Of a stretch of 54,697 nt of DNA, positions 9,877 to 17,569 are shown piece after piece (positions within the stretch are counted from its first letter, which is position 1; each line of letters opens with the position of its first letter). The notes beneath the pieces are model-generated. The model worked only from the letters and a program-made list of their open reading frames with translations. It ran no database searches and had not been told where the DNA came from. A program made the translations under genes and the position numbers. This stretch comes from CAYONZ01 sp964405465 (lineage in GTDB: Bacteria; Bdellovibrionota; Bdellovibrionia; Bdellovibrionales; JAMPXM01): contig CAYONZ010000024.1 of the NCBI GenBank assembly GCA_964405465.1, positions 1 to 54,697 on the forward strand, given 5' to 3'.

Positions 9877-10662
9877 TTACGCCGCCTTCTTCATCTTCTC
9901 TCGGTCTTTCGGAAGTAAAAAGCTCTTCAGGTATTCTTCGACAACGGCCGGGTGCTTCTTCATGCGCACAAGCTTAATACCCTGAAGTACGATGTCTCTT
10001 AATAGCTCATCATCTTTGGTCAACTTCGTTAAATTTTCTGCCATTGGTAAGAACACTAAGTTAGCCAAAGCAATCCCCCAAAGGGTGGCCACAAGACCAA
10101 TGGCCATCGAGGGCCCAAGAGATTTCATTGAATCTGGATTTCCCAAATTACTCAGCAAAGAAATCATACCCAAGGTTGTTCCCATAAGACCAAAGGCCGG
10201 AGGAAACTTTGCCATGGTTTTAAAAATTCCAGCTTCTTCTTCGTACTTTACAAACAACGTCGCCGCCCGCATTTCAAGAATCTGATCCACTTCTGACTCC
10301 GAGATACCACCACGAACACTCAGCTCAACAGCTTCCTTCAAAAACGGAGTTTTAATTTGCCCTACAGATTGCTGCAGATACTGGGAATTCTCCCGATAGC
10401 CCCGAGAGAGATCAACCACTTCACGAATCACCTGCTCATGTCGATGCGAAAATTTGCCAATAATTTTTTGAAAAACCACTCGTCCTAAATTGAGCAAAGT
10501 TGAAATTGGAAAACACAGTAAACATGCCGCGAGTGTGCCACCAAAAACGATAAACATACCGTGAGCATCAAAAAAGATGGCCTTGCTCCCTGATGTCATC
10601 ATCAATGCTGTGATGAACATTCCTGCCGCTGCTAGCAACCCAAAAATTCCTGAAAAATTCAT
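9877..10662 (-). CDS. motA: MotA-like stator subunit
   Basis: The 261-aa protein has four membrane segments (about residues 3-20, 33-53, 152-173 and 184-206) and a large cytoplasmic loop between the second and third, the MotA/TolQ/ExbB proton-channel layout. FPPAFGLMGTTLGMI carries the conserved proline region before TM3, and the TM4 motif AIGLVATLWGIALANLVFLP is typical of MotA. GGAGG lies 5-6 nt before the ATG. It pairs with the adjoining MotB-like protein to make the ion-driven stator. The upstream neighbour is an outer-membrane barrel gene 49 bp away, so it is likely co-transcribed with the FliF/FliG-like gene. Flagellar or non-flagellar use cannot be decided from MotA alone. Confidence 0.93.
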   Translation of the reverse strand: MNFSGIFGLLAAAGMFITALMMTSGSKAIFFDAHGMFIVFGGTLAACLLCFPISTLLNLGRVVFQKIIGKFSHRHEQVIREVVDLSRGYRENSQYLQQSVGQIKTPFLKEAVELSVRGGISESEVDQILEMRAATLFVKYEEEAGIFKTMAKFPPAFGLMGTTLGMISLLSNLGNPDSMKSLGPSMAIGLVATLWGIALANLVFLPMAENLTKLTKDDELLRDIVLQGIKLVRMKKHPAVVEEYLKSFLLPKDREKMKKAA

Positions 10663-10711
10663 TCATCCCTCCTTTGAGAGAGCCCTGTCGAGTCCGCACT
10701 CAACAAAAAAA

Positions 10712-11293
10712 CTACAAGTAAAAATAAAACCCAATCATCATATAAGACAAAGTCGTATACCCTGTGCCGCCCAGAGAAATCGACGTTCCAAGCTCTGCCC
10801 GCCCACCCCAATTTCTCCACACCGGAAGATCCACTCCGCCCTTGAGATTGATATACAAATCTACCGATGCCGCTGGCTTTTGCCCTTTAACTGGAGGAAG
10901 TACACTCGACTGAGCAAATCCCGCTCCAGAACCAACATAGGGAGCCCATTCACGCATATACAAAACCGATGTCTTCAGATCTTTCTCATCAGGCAAAATC
11001 TGTGGCTGCGCTGTATAGGGGTACCACTTGGTTTCGACGCCCGTGAACGAAATGCTCGTTGCCGGAGGTGACATCGAAGCACTACGCTGATGCTCAACTC
11101 CAATCACCATTCGATCATCGAGTGTGTAATCAATAAAGAGTTCACCCGAAAGAGGCCCCTCAGAAAGTGTGTTGTCTGGCGCTTTCGAATAACCCGAACC
11201 AAAGCCACCCAAAATGCCAATGCGAACCGTCTTTGCCTGAGCGTCAGTCGCTGTTGCTAGAATAAACCAGCAGAGCAAAATCATTTTCAGCAT
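10712..11293 (-). CDS. Exported outer-membrane beta-barrel-like protein of the motor locus
   Basis: The 193-aa protein begins with a signal peptide (MLKMILLCWFILATATDAQA, cleaved before KT). It continues with alternating hydrophobic/aromatic strands (FIDYTLDDRMVIGVEH, GVETKWYPY, SVDLYINLKGGVDLPV, RAELGTSISLG) and ends in an aromatic strand (MMIGFYFYL), as small outer-membrane barrels do. No family name is recognised. I chose the ATG at 11293 because the longer frame to 11401 would overlap the preceding gene and place the signal sequence internally. It starts 31 bp after the FliF/FliG-like gene and 49 bp before motA, so it probably supplies the outer-membrane part of the same assembly. The role is inferred from position and fold. 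Confidence 0.65.
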   Translation of the reverse strand: MLKMILLCWFILATATDAQAKTVRIGILGGFGSGYSKAPDNTLSEGPLSGELFIDYTLDDRMVIGVEHQRSASMSPPATSISFTGVETKWYPYTAQPQILPDEKDLKTSVLYMREWAPYVGSGAGFAQSSVLPPVKGQKPAASVDLYINLKGGVDLPVWRNWGGRAELGTSISLGGTGYTTLSYMMIGFYFYL

Positions 11294-11324
11294 CGTCCAC
11301 ACGAGAGGCTGAGATGTCAGTAGT

Positions 11325-13712
11325 CTATGCTGCTCTTGCACTGCTCTCCTCTTTGAACTCATAGAGATCTTTGGTATCAAGTCCAGCTTCGCCCAATTCA
11401 ATCTGCAAATAGTATTTCATCTCACGAAGTAATTTGTCTTTTTCAGCTGGCTTGGTTCGATCGGCGAGCTTCAAATCATCGCGCACGATCTCTTGGAGTC
11501 CAACGGGCATCAAACTCAAAACCCGCTCTTCAATCGCTGGAGCCACACGCAAGAGCGCCACCCAATGTTCGGGCTGCGTGCGATCACTTAATCGTTTGAT
11601 CCATTCGTCTTTCCATTCGTCAACAAAGGCGAGAGTCAAATGATTCATCTTAAGCTCAACACCACGATCACGCAGACTCGGCGTGATCTCGCGAAGCACG
11701 GTGACCTCTTCGCCGGCATCCATATCGCGAAGCACCTGCTGCGCAAGCGGCAGAACTGGAACTTTAAAACCACCCGTGCGAATTTTGTTGGCGGTCACTT
11801 TGACGGCTTCACTTAAAAGTTCGACATCTTTAGGTTCAAAAGAATCTGTGCTGAGCGCTTGCTTAATCACTTTTCGCTTCAGTTCAAGTTCTGAAGATTT
11901 CAAAAATGGCTCGCGCAAAGTGTCGGGTAAATTCAAAACAAGCAAGGTTTGCGACTCTGTAGGTTGAGTTTGCACCAACTCATGCACTTCTTTAACCGAC
12001 ATGGAGCCGACATAGTTGAAAGGTCGCTTCAGGGTATCGTGCCCGATCACTCGCGACGTCATCAGCTCCCAGTACACCTGCCTCATAATGGCGACTTTTT
12101 CACGAGCTGATAAATTGGCCATCTCACGAAAAACTTCAGCGATCATCGGCTTTTTGTCTTCAGGCACCGGTGGCAAATTGAGATTCGCTAAATCGGTTTC
12201 GTCATTATTCATAATACAATCTAAAAACCCAGCAAACTTGCGCAAACCAGGCTTCGAGTTATCAAACCAGATCGAAAGAACTGGCCGCAATTGCAAGCCA
12301 AGTTCTTGATGAAGATCCACCACCTTTTGATTCAATTCTTTCAGCTCCCGAAGGTCACGCATAACCGTGACCGACTCATCCGAGATAGGCAGATTGGCTT
12401 CCTGCTCTTTCTTTTTCTCTTCTTCATTTTGCTGCACCGGAAGCTGAGGGCGTGCTTGTTTCGCCATGGCCTCGAGATGCTCAAGATGTTCTTTGTTGTT
12501 TTTCGAAAGAGTTGTCGAAATCAAAAACACCGCGACGATCAACGAAAGCGCAATGAAGCCGAACCCAACAAGGTTTTGAATCTTGTGCATTTGATCTAAG
12601 AAAGTTTCTGGCTTATTGGCATTTTCTTGGGCTTTTTCTTGTGCCTTTTCTCGTTCACGCTCGCGCTCTTTGGCCTCGAGTTCTTTTTGTTTTTCACGTT
12701 CTTTTTCTTCGAGTTTTTCTTTTTCACGAGCTTTTTCTTGTGCTAATTCTTTCGCCTTCTCCTCAGGACTTGGCTCGATTTTTTTCGGTGGCGGATTGTG
12801 AATAGCTTTAATCTCGACCGTCGTCTGCGGACCAAAATTATTACTCGACCATTGCTTGAGCCAAGTTAAGAGCTCAGCCCGATAGCTTGCAGAGTAACCC
12901 TCATCGATCCCCACCAAAAGATGCACGCCCACCACTTGATAACGATCTAAACTTTTACCTTCACTCGCCCCACGAGTTTGCTCAAGCTCCCGCACACGAT
13001 CGGCATAGAGTCGAATCAATGGCTCTGCATCGACCACTCCAAGAGTTAAATCACCTGGGATGGGTTCATGTTTTAAAGCACTCTCACGATTTAAATTCTC
13101 TAAGGGTTTTTCGACCAATTGCACATCGACATTCACCCAGTAGCTGTCTTTCGCTAATGCCGTACCAAGCGAATAACTGACTCGCTCGGTGATTTGTTTT
13201 TCAATGTGACCTTTCATTGCAAAAAGATCGAGCGATGATCCCTTGAGCACCGAGGCCGCCTGCGAAAGGACTCCGCCATTTGGAGATGCCGAGTTGGCCG
13301 CACTGTCTATCGTTGGAGCAACTCCTGGTGCCGGGTTCAATGCAGGACCGCCCTTTTGCGGAAGTTGATTCGAAACTTTAGAAGCGGCGACTGGCGCAGC
13401 AGCACTATTCACTGGAGCGCCTGCGTTCGGTGCAGCGCTGTTTACTATTGAGCTGCTAGCCGCAGCTGTTGGAGACGTCGCTGGAGTGGTGGCCGGAGTG
13501 TTGGCCTGAGAATTCGCGACCGCGTTCGATGCCCCATCCACCGGCAAATCACTGGTAAGACCAGGTGCTTGGTTGGCACTGGCATTTTCTGGCGGAGTGG
13601 CGGGCTGTGCATTTGGCGTTTGCGCCAACGCCGTATTCGGCCATTTAACCACGAAAAATATCATCAACAGGAGAACCGCATTTTGCATGACATGTTTCAT
13701 CGCATTCTTCAC
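11325..13712 (-). CDS. Membrane protein with FliF-like periplasmic domain and FliG-like cytoplasmic domain
   Basis: The 795-aa protein is ordered as follows: signal peptide or membrane anchor (1-30, ALA then QT); Ala/Pro/Ser/Asn-rich low-complexity linker (31-155); folded periplasmic region (160-305) whose strand-helix pattern (KQITERVSYSLG, VGVHLLVGIDEG, TTVEIKAI) recalls the FliF/YscJ ring-building module; Glu/Lys/Arg coiled coil (315-365); one transmembrane helix (381-401); and a cytoplasmic region. Residues 575-620 resemble FliG_M (VQTQPTESQTLLVLNLP against the EHPQ...LP pattern). Residues 704-776 resemble FliG_C: LLRVAPAIEERVLSLMP then a helix ending EAGLD, parallel to FliG's ALKGASEELREKIF and RLEEAGEI. 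GGAGG lies 6 nt before the GTG start, which overlaps the upstream stop by 4 bp (GTGA). The FliG likeness is fair and the FliF likeness weaker. Confidence 0.7.
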   Translation of the reverse strand: MKNAMKHVMQNAVLLLMIFFVVKWPNTALAQTPNAQPATPPENASANQAPGLTSDLPVDGASNAVANSQANTPATTPATSPTAAASSSIVNSAAPNAGAPVNSAAAPVAASKVSNQLPQKGGPALNPAPGVAPTIDSAANSASPNGGVLSQAASVLKGSSLDLFAMKGHIEKQITERVSYSLGTALAKDSYWVNVDVQLVEKPLENLNRESALKHEPIPGDLTLGVVDAEPLIRLYADRVRELEQTRGASEGKSLDRYQVVGVHLLVGIDEGYSASYRAELLTWLKQWSSNNFGPQTTVEIKAIHNPPPKKIEPSPEEKAKELAQEKAREKEKLEEKEREKQKELEAKEREREREKAQEKAQENANKPETFLDQMHKIQNLVGFGFIALSLIVAVFLISTTLSKNNKEHLEHLEAMAKQARPQLPVQQNEEEKKKEQEANLPISDESVTVMRDLRELKELNQKVVDLHQELGLQLRPVLSIWFDNSKPGLRKFAGFLDCIMNNDETDLANLNLPPVPEDKKPMIAEVFREMANLSAREKVAIMRQVYWELMTSRVIGHDTLKRPFNYVGSMSVKEVHELVQTQPTESQTLLVLNLPDTLREPFLKSSELELKRKVIKQALSTDSFEPKDVELLSEAVKVTANKIRTGGFKVPVLPLAQQVLRDMDAGEEVTVLREITPSLRDRGVELKMNHLTLAFVDEWKDEWIKRLSDRTQPEHWVALLRVAPAIEERVLSLMPVGLQEIVRDDLKLADRTKPAEKDKLLREMKYYLQIELGEAGLDTKDLYEFKEESSARAA

Positions 13713-14320
13713 GGGCGACCTCCCTTCAAAAGTTCATTGAGTCGTGCAATCATCTTCACTGCCTCTTGGTATTGAGGGTCCACCTCGATCGCTTTTTCGT
13801 ACCATTTCAAACTTTCGGTGTAGTTCTGCTGCAAATAAAAAATCGTCCCACGCATCGAGAGGGCTCGGGTAAATTTAGGATATAGACGAAGAGCTTCATC
13901 AAGCTCAGCCTGGGCTCGGTCAAATGATTTCGATTGGGCAAACTGTTGAGCATTAAACAGATGTTGCAACATTTTCTCTGCCAATTCTGGCTGAGGTGGC
14001 GGCAGAGGCTCAAGTTTTGCGTACAGTTTAGTTTCGATCGAGCCAATCCGTGCAGCAGGCAGCATTAACTTTTGCGGAGAGAATCCTTCTTTTTCAATTG
14101 AAATTTCACGGTATTCACCTGAGTTATTTGGTATTTTGATTTTATCTTGAAGCTCATAGGTCTTCATTTCCAGAGGTGTTTTTCCAAGTTCAATGCGATC
14201 AGATCCACCTGGAGCACGCGCAAAAATTCGTGCTTCACTCGGCTCGCTTGAAATCACCAATCGTGAACTACAGCCCACAAAACATAAACCAAGAATTAAA
14301 GAAAAGATAAAGACTCTCAT
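13709..14320 (-). CDS. PEGA-like/TPR outer-membrane lipoprotein of the motor locus
   Basis: The 203-aa precursor has a lipoprotein signal (MRVFIFSLILGLCFVGC; Cys17 lipidated). A PEGA-like segment follows (VISSEPSEARIFARAPG...ELGKTPLEM, and KEGFSPQKLML), a motif that often binds surface or wall components. Two to three TPR repeats (about 120-195; FDRAQAELDEALRLYPKFTRA, YTESLKWYEKAIEVDPQYQEA) form a protein-docking scaffold. The ATG at 14320 places the signal sequence at the N-terminus; earlier in-frame starts add an unlikely leader. Its stop overlaps the FliF/FliG-like start by 4 bp, so the two are made together. It probably links the outer membrane or cell wall to the motor; this is inferred from context. 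Confidence 0.75.
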   Translation of the reverse strand: MRVFIFSLILGLCFVGCSSRLVISSEPSEARIFARAPGGSDRIELGKTPLEMKTYELQDKIKIPNNSGEYREISIEKEGFSPQKLMLPAARIGSIETKLYAKLEPLPPPQPELAEKMLQHLFNAQQFAQSKSFDRAQAELDEALRLYPKFTRALSMRGTIFYLQQNYTESLKWYEKAIEVDPQYQEAVKMIARLNELLKGGRP

Positions 14321-14472
14321 AGTCTGCTTAACGGTATATTGTGGCGAAGACTGAACATGACCAAGGTAGAACCACGACCAAAATCCCCACAGAAAAATCA
14401 CCGCAAAAACCTAGACCTGCTACTCGACCTCACACCTACGCCGCAAATCTCTCGACCCAGACGTAGATCTCG

Positions 14473-15390
14473 CTAGTTCTCAAGCACTTCGACATTGAGC
14501 TGATCTTTCACTGCACGCTGAAAATTCTCAGAAGTCATCGGAGCAATTTCGAAGGTCCCCTCGAGATCGTCTTTATCTTGAAGCGACCAAGACCAAAGAC
14601 CATTTGAGGAGATGCCAATTTCAATTTTTGCCTGAGGCACAAACTCCGTAGAAAACTCGCGTTCGAAAATCACCTCTGTACCCTGGCGAACCACCAGTCG
14701 ACATTTACGGGAACATTGTTTCTTCGGAATCAAATGAATTTTGCCCCGACCAAAGTGCAAAAATACCGTTTTATTCTCAGGGTACGGCAATTTTTTTAGC
14801 GTGATGTCTTCTGGCCTGAGATCTTCATTTTCAATGACCTCCAAATTGGGTTGATCTGTTGGATTTTGCCCTTCTCCTTGAGTGGGGTTCGCCGGGCGAA
14901 CAGCTATTTTACCCTCTTTGATCGGTTCAGACTTTCGCGTCTCCCCAACCTGCACATTGACCTCGGTCGAACCCATCACCTTCATGTCGCCTTTTTTGAG
15001 TACGATCAAGAGGCGACCTTCAAAAATCTGCAAACGCACCATCGTGTTTTCTGGAATTTCTAGTTTGGTTCCCGGATCAACTGAGAGTTCCAGCTTTCCG
15101 CCGCCTTCAACAAAAAGCGTGTCCCCTTCAAAAATCGGACTCTTAGCATTGAGTGGAAGCCAAAGACTGTCATTAATGAGACGCCTTTGCACACGACCCT
15201 CGAATGCATACTGGGTTGTTAAAACCTTTAGTCCAGAAGTATCAAGCGGGATCCAACTTGAAGGAAGATCCTGACTCACCACCACCATAAAAGCAAATAC
15301 ACTCACGGCAAACAAAACCGCCATCGAGATATAAATAGGATTGTTGATGAGAAATCGAAACCTTGTTACGCTCAAAGATGTTACGCTCAT
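14473..15390 (-). CDS. FecR-domain membrane protein, first gene of the motor locus
   Basis: The 305-aa protein has one N-terminal transmembrane helix (about 18-41) and a periplasmic FecR-like domain (about 60-150: EGRVQRRLINDSLWLPL, IFEGDTLFV, LEIPENTMVRLQIFEGRLLIVLKKG). The C-terminal part contains a conserved-looking pair of cysteines (KKQCSRKCRL) and a possible second beta-domain. FecR domains relay or scaffold in the periplasm and often bind peptidoglycan or partner proteins. No ECF sigma factor lies next to it, so classical iron signalling is unlikely. It starts 42 bp from the divergent phosphatase gene and lies 152 bp upstream of the TPR lipoprotein, in the same direction as the motor genes. 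Confidence 0.7.
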   Translation of the reverse strand: MSVTSLSVTRFRFLINNPIYISMAVLFAVSVFAFMVVVSQDLPSSWIPLDTSGLKVLTTQYAFEGRVQRRLINDSLWLPLNAKSPIFEGDTLFVEGGGKLELSVDPGTKLEIPENTMVRLQIFEGRLLIVLKKGDMKVMGSTEVNVQVGETRKSEPIKEGKIAVRPANPTQGEGQNPTDQPNLEVIENEDLRPEDITLKKLPYPENKTVFLHFGRGKIHLIPKKQCSRKCRLVVRQGTEVIFEREFSTEFVPQAKIEIGISSNGLWSWSLQDKDDLEGTFEIAPMTSENFQRAVKDQLNVEVLEN

Positions 15391-15432
15391 AAAGAAGAGC
15401 CTAATCTATTTTCTTCGCAAAAGGAAAGCTTC
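15391..15432. promoter_or_regulatory. 42-bp divergent start region
   Basis: Only 42 bp separate the start codons of the FecR-like gene (minus) and the phosphatase gene (plus). AAGGAAAG at the right-hand end is the ribosome-binding site of the phosphatase. No convincing -35/-10 pairs fit for both directions, so promoters must overlap here or extend into the coding regions, which would tie expression of the two units together. Confidence 0.4.
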
Positions 15433-16959
15433 GTGAGTCTTCGCAATAAAATTCTCTCACTTCTCACACTCTTTCCGCTCGTAGGACTTTTGGGCTATTT
15501 TGTGTTTGGCACCAATTTCTATATTCAAGACAAACGATCTTATATTCTCGATTCCAATTTGCAACTCGTTGTCACCATGGCGCAATTTCTAAATTCGGAG
15601 TGGCATGACCTGAACAACAACACGGACCTCACCGCCGAAAAATTGGCAACGACAGAAACCAAAAAAATTCTTCTCAAAAATTCTCTAAATCGTTTTTATT
15701 TAGTAAACAGCGAAGGCAATGTGCTTTTGAGTAGCGAAAATGCCAACACTCCGGATCTGCGCGCTCTGCTCGACGGCCAAAGCTTGGAACGAGTCTTGAA
15801 TCAAAATCTTGTCGAAGCCTCGTTTGAAGGAGCATCACCGAATAACACTTCACAGTACATTTCGTTTGCCTCGGTTCCAGGTCGACCACTATTGCTTTTG
15901 ATTATGATGGACAAATCAGCTGTGCATCGCGCGTCTATTTTGTTTTTAATTAAAACTTTCGCTATTCTCGTTTTAATTACCGCTCTTGCCTTTGTCGTCA
16001 GCTACTTTCTCACAAACAGTCTCACCGCTCGACTACGCATTTTGGTTGAAACCATGGAGACCTTTGGTCAAGGCAAAATGACGGCCGAGATGCGCGACAC
16101 CGCCAAAGATGAAGTCGGACGAGCCGCGGGAGTTTTCAATAAAATGGCGCTCGATATTCGAAACTTGATCACTGAAAAAGAAGAAAGTGTTCGGAAAGAT
16201 GTCGAGCTTTCCACTGCCCGCGATGTGCAAAAGCAATTTTTGCCGGCTCATTATTTTTCAAATGAGCGTCTTGATATCACAGGTTTTTATGAATCCGCCA
16301 ACGAGTGTGGCGGAGATTGGTGGTATTACTTTGCTCATGACGATAAACTGCTCGCCTGCATTGGCGACGTGACCGGCCATGGTCTGAGTTCGGCACTTTT
16401 GACGGCAGCGGCTCGCTCCGCTATCGCGGTCATTCAAGACGGACAACATGAACCAAGTGAAATGATGCGAAAACTCAATCTTGCAATCTATGAAACTTCA
16501 CGTGGAGCGCTGCAAATGACATTTCTCATTTTGCAGCTCGATTTAAAAACCAAAAAAATCATCTACTCCTCAGCAAGTCATGAAGCCGCGATTTTGTTGC
16601 CAGGCTGGAGCTCGCAACAAGAACCAACACGGGTCTTAAAGAAGTCTGATTTTCAATATCTGGCGGATGTTCATGGCCGACGCTTAGGGGAAGCCAGCGA
16701 TTCAACCTATGGCCAATCCACGGCTGAATTCAATTTCGGTGACACGCTTTTTATGTACACCGACGGTCTTCCAGATTGTCGCAACAAACTCGGCAAATCC
16801 TTAGGCGAACGAGGGCTCTTAAATGCCATCATTAAAACCAAACAAGTTCGCCGTGCAAAAGACCTGTTGGATGTCGTCTCTGATGAAGTTGCCAAGCACC
16901 GCAAAGACGAGCCTCTTCCCGACGACGTCTCGTACCTCGTGGTGCATCTTAAATCCTAA
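15433..16959 (+). CDS. Membrane HAMP-SpoIIE/PP2C serine phosphatase
   Basis: The 508-aa protein has a first membrane helix (about 7-27), an extracytoplasmic sensor segment (30-165), a second helix (168-192), a HAMP linker (about 195-248) and a SpoIIE/RsbU-type PP2C phosphatase domain (about 262-508). The catalytic metal-binding motifs are visible: ANECGGDWWYYF (GGDW, 293-296), CIGDVTGHG (GD at 311-312) and a C-terminal DTLFMYTDGLPD. It dephosphorylates Ser/Thr on a partner such as an anti-sigma antagonist/STAS protein. The GTG start follows AAGGAAAG. Divergent orientation and the 42-bp spacing suggest it may control the motor locus or be controlled with it. No cognate STAS or kinase gene is adjacent. 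Confidence 0.88.
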   Translation: MSLRNKILSLLTLFPLVGLLGYFVFGTNFYIQDKRSYILDSNLQLVVTMAQFLNSEWHDLNNNTDLTAEKLATTETKKILLKNSLNRFYLVNSEGNVLLSSENANTPDLRALLDGQSLERVLNQNLVEASFEGASPNNTSQYISFASVPGRPLLLLIMMDKSAVHRASILFLIKTFAILVLITALAFVVSYFLTNSLTARLRILVETMETFGQGKMTAEMRDTAKDEVGRAAGVFNKMALDIRNLITEKEESVRKDVELSTARDVQKQFLPAHYFSNERLDITGFYESANECGGDWWYYFAHDDKLLACIGDVTGHGLSSALLTAAARSAIAVIQDGQHEPSEMMRKLNLAIYETSRGALQMTFLILQLDLKTKKIIYSSASHEAAILLPGWSSQQEPTRVLKKSDFQYLADVHGRRLGEASDSTYGQSTAEFNFGDTLFMYTDGLPDCRNKLGKSLGERGLLNAIIKTKQVRRAKDLLDVVSDEVAKHRKDEPLPDDVSYLVVHLKS

Positions 16960-17569
16960 AAAGATGCAAGTGATTTTGAATCACCGCTTGAAACTTAAGC
17001 AGGTGCGGATGCATCATGCTCAAGTCCTATGCAACAACTTGATTTTTAATTTCCCCGTTTTCTGCGAACAGGCAAAACACCGAGACGCTGTAATTATCAG
17101 CACAAACCCGCAAAATACCAAGGATCTTAAAAACCTAACGCCAGCTGCCGCCAAGTGAATTTCACTGCAAAAAAGTTTTCTTTAGAAAAATCTGAAATGC
17201 CGTTTGACAGAATTTTGAACCACGTACTACCGTCTTTGCTGTGACGATGCATATCTCTTCGATTTTTTTCATTGAGATCGCGTTGGATTTTACGGGTCGG
17301 CATTGCCATCGCTATTGCCGCCTGCGCAGAGTCCAGCATCGAAGACCGAAGCCATGCCTACAAGGAAACTTTGCTCGTCACAAAAAAGAAAATTTGAAAA
17401 GGATTTTTGGCAAAACTCACCCGATCTCCACATCACAGAGCTACCGTTTTGGAGCTCCGTATAGGGACCGAAAGGCTGGCTTTTCTTAAAATTCAAAAAC
17501 AGCGATTGTTATAGATTGTTTTTATAAATTGCAGACACCGAATATGAGACAACGAGAGAGGATGGACAT
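16960..17569. other. Long spacer upstream of nrdA
   Basis: This is 610 bp without a convincing gene. A TTGACA box at 17195-17200 has no good -10 partner. Close to nrdA, TTGTTT (17518-17523) and AATATG (17541-17546) with 17 nt between could be its promoter; AGAGAGG (17555-17561) is its ribosome-binding site. I did not find an NrdR-box pair by eye. A possible short lipoprotein frame is listed separately. Confidence 0.4.
17272..17397 (+). CDS. Possible 41-aa lipoprotein (low confidence)
   Basis: From a TTG at 17272 the frame encodes an arginine-containing start, a hydrophobic stretch (WILRVGIAIAIAAC) with a lipobox-like AIAAC, then a short polar tail ending at TGA 17397. Lipoprotein-like composition in an otherwise empty spacer is the only support. 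There is no strong ribosome-binding site. The frame stays open for a further 38 codons after the stop, so this could be a decayed gene. It may equally be chance. Confidence 0.2.
   Translation: MRSRWILRVGIAIAIAACAESSIEDRSHAYKETLLVTKKKI

Noticed and set aside
9085..10662. Zorya-type antiphage system (ZorAB are MotAB-like)
   Set aside because: MotA here has normal length without the long ZorA tail, and no ZorC/ZorD/ZorE-like helicase or nuclease lies alongside.
12616..12801. Ser/Phe-rich antisense frame opposite the Glu/Lys coiled coil
   Set aside because: It is a shadow of the GAA/AAG-rich coding strand of the FliF/FliG-like gene.
14473..15390. FecR as part of an iron-siderophore signalling system
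   Set aside because: No ECF sigma factor or TonB-dependent receptor gene is adjacent, and the position is in the motor locus.
16960..17569. NrdR boxes upstream of nrdA
   Set aside because: No pair of sites close to the known consensus could be found by eye.
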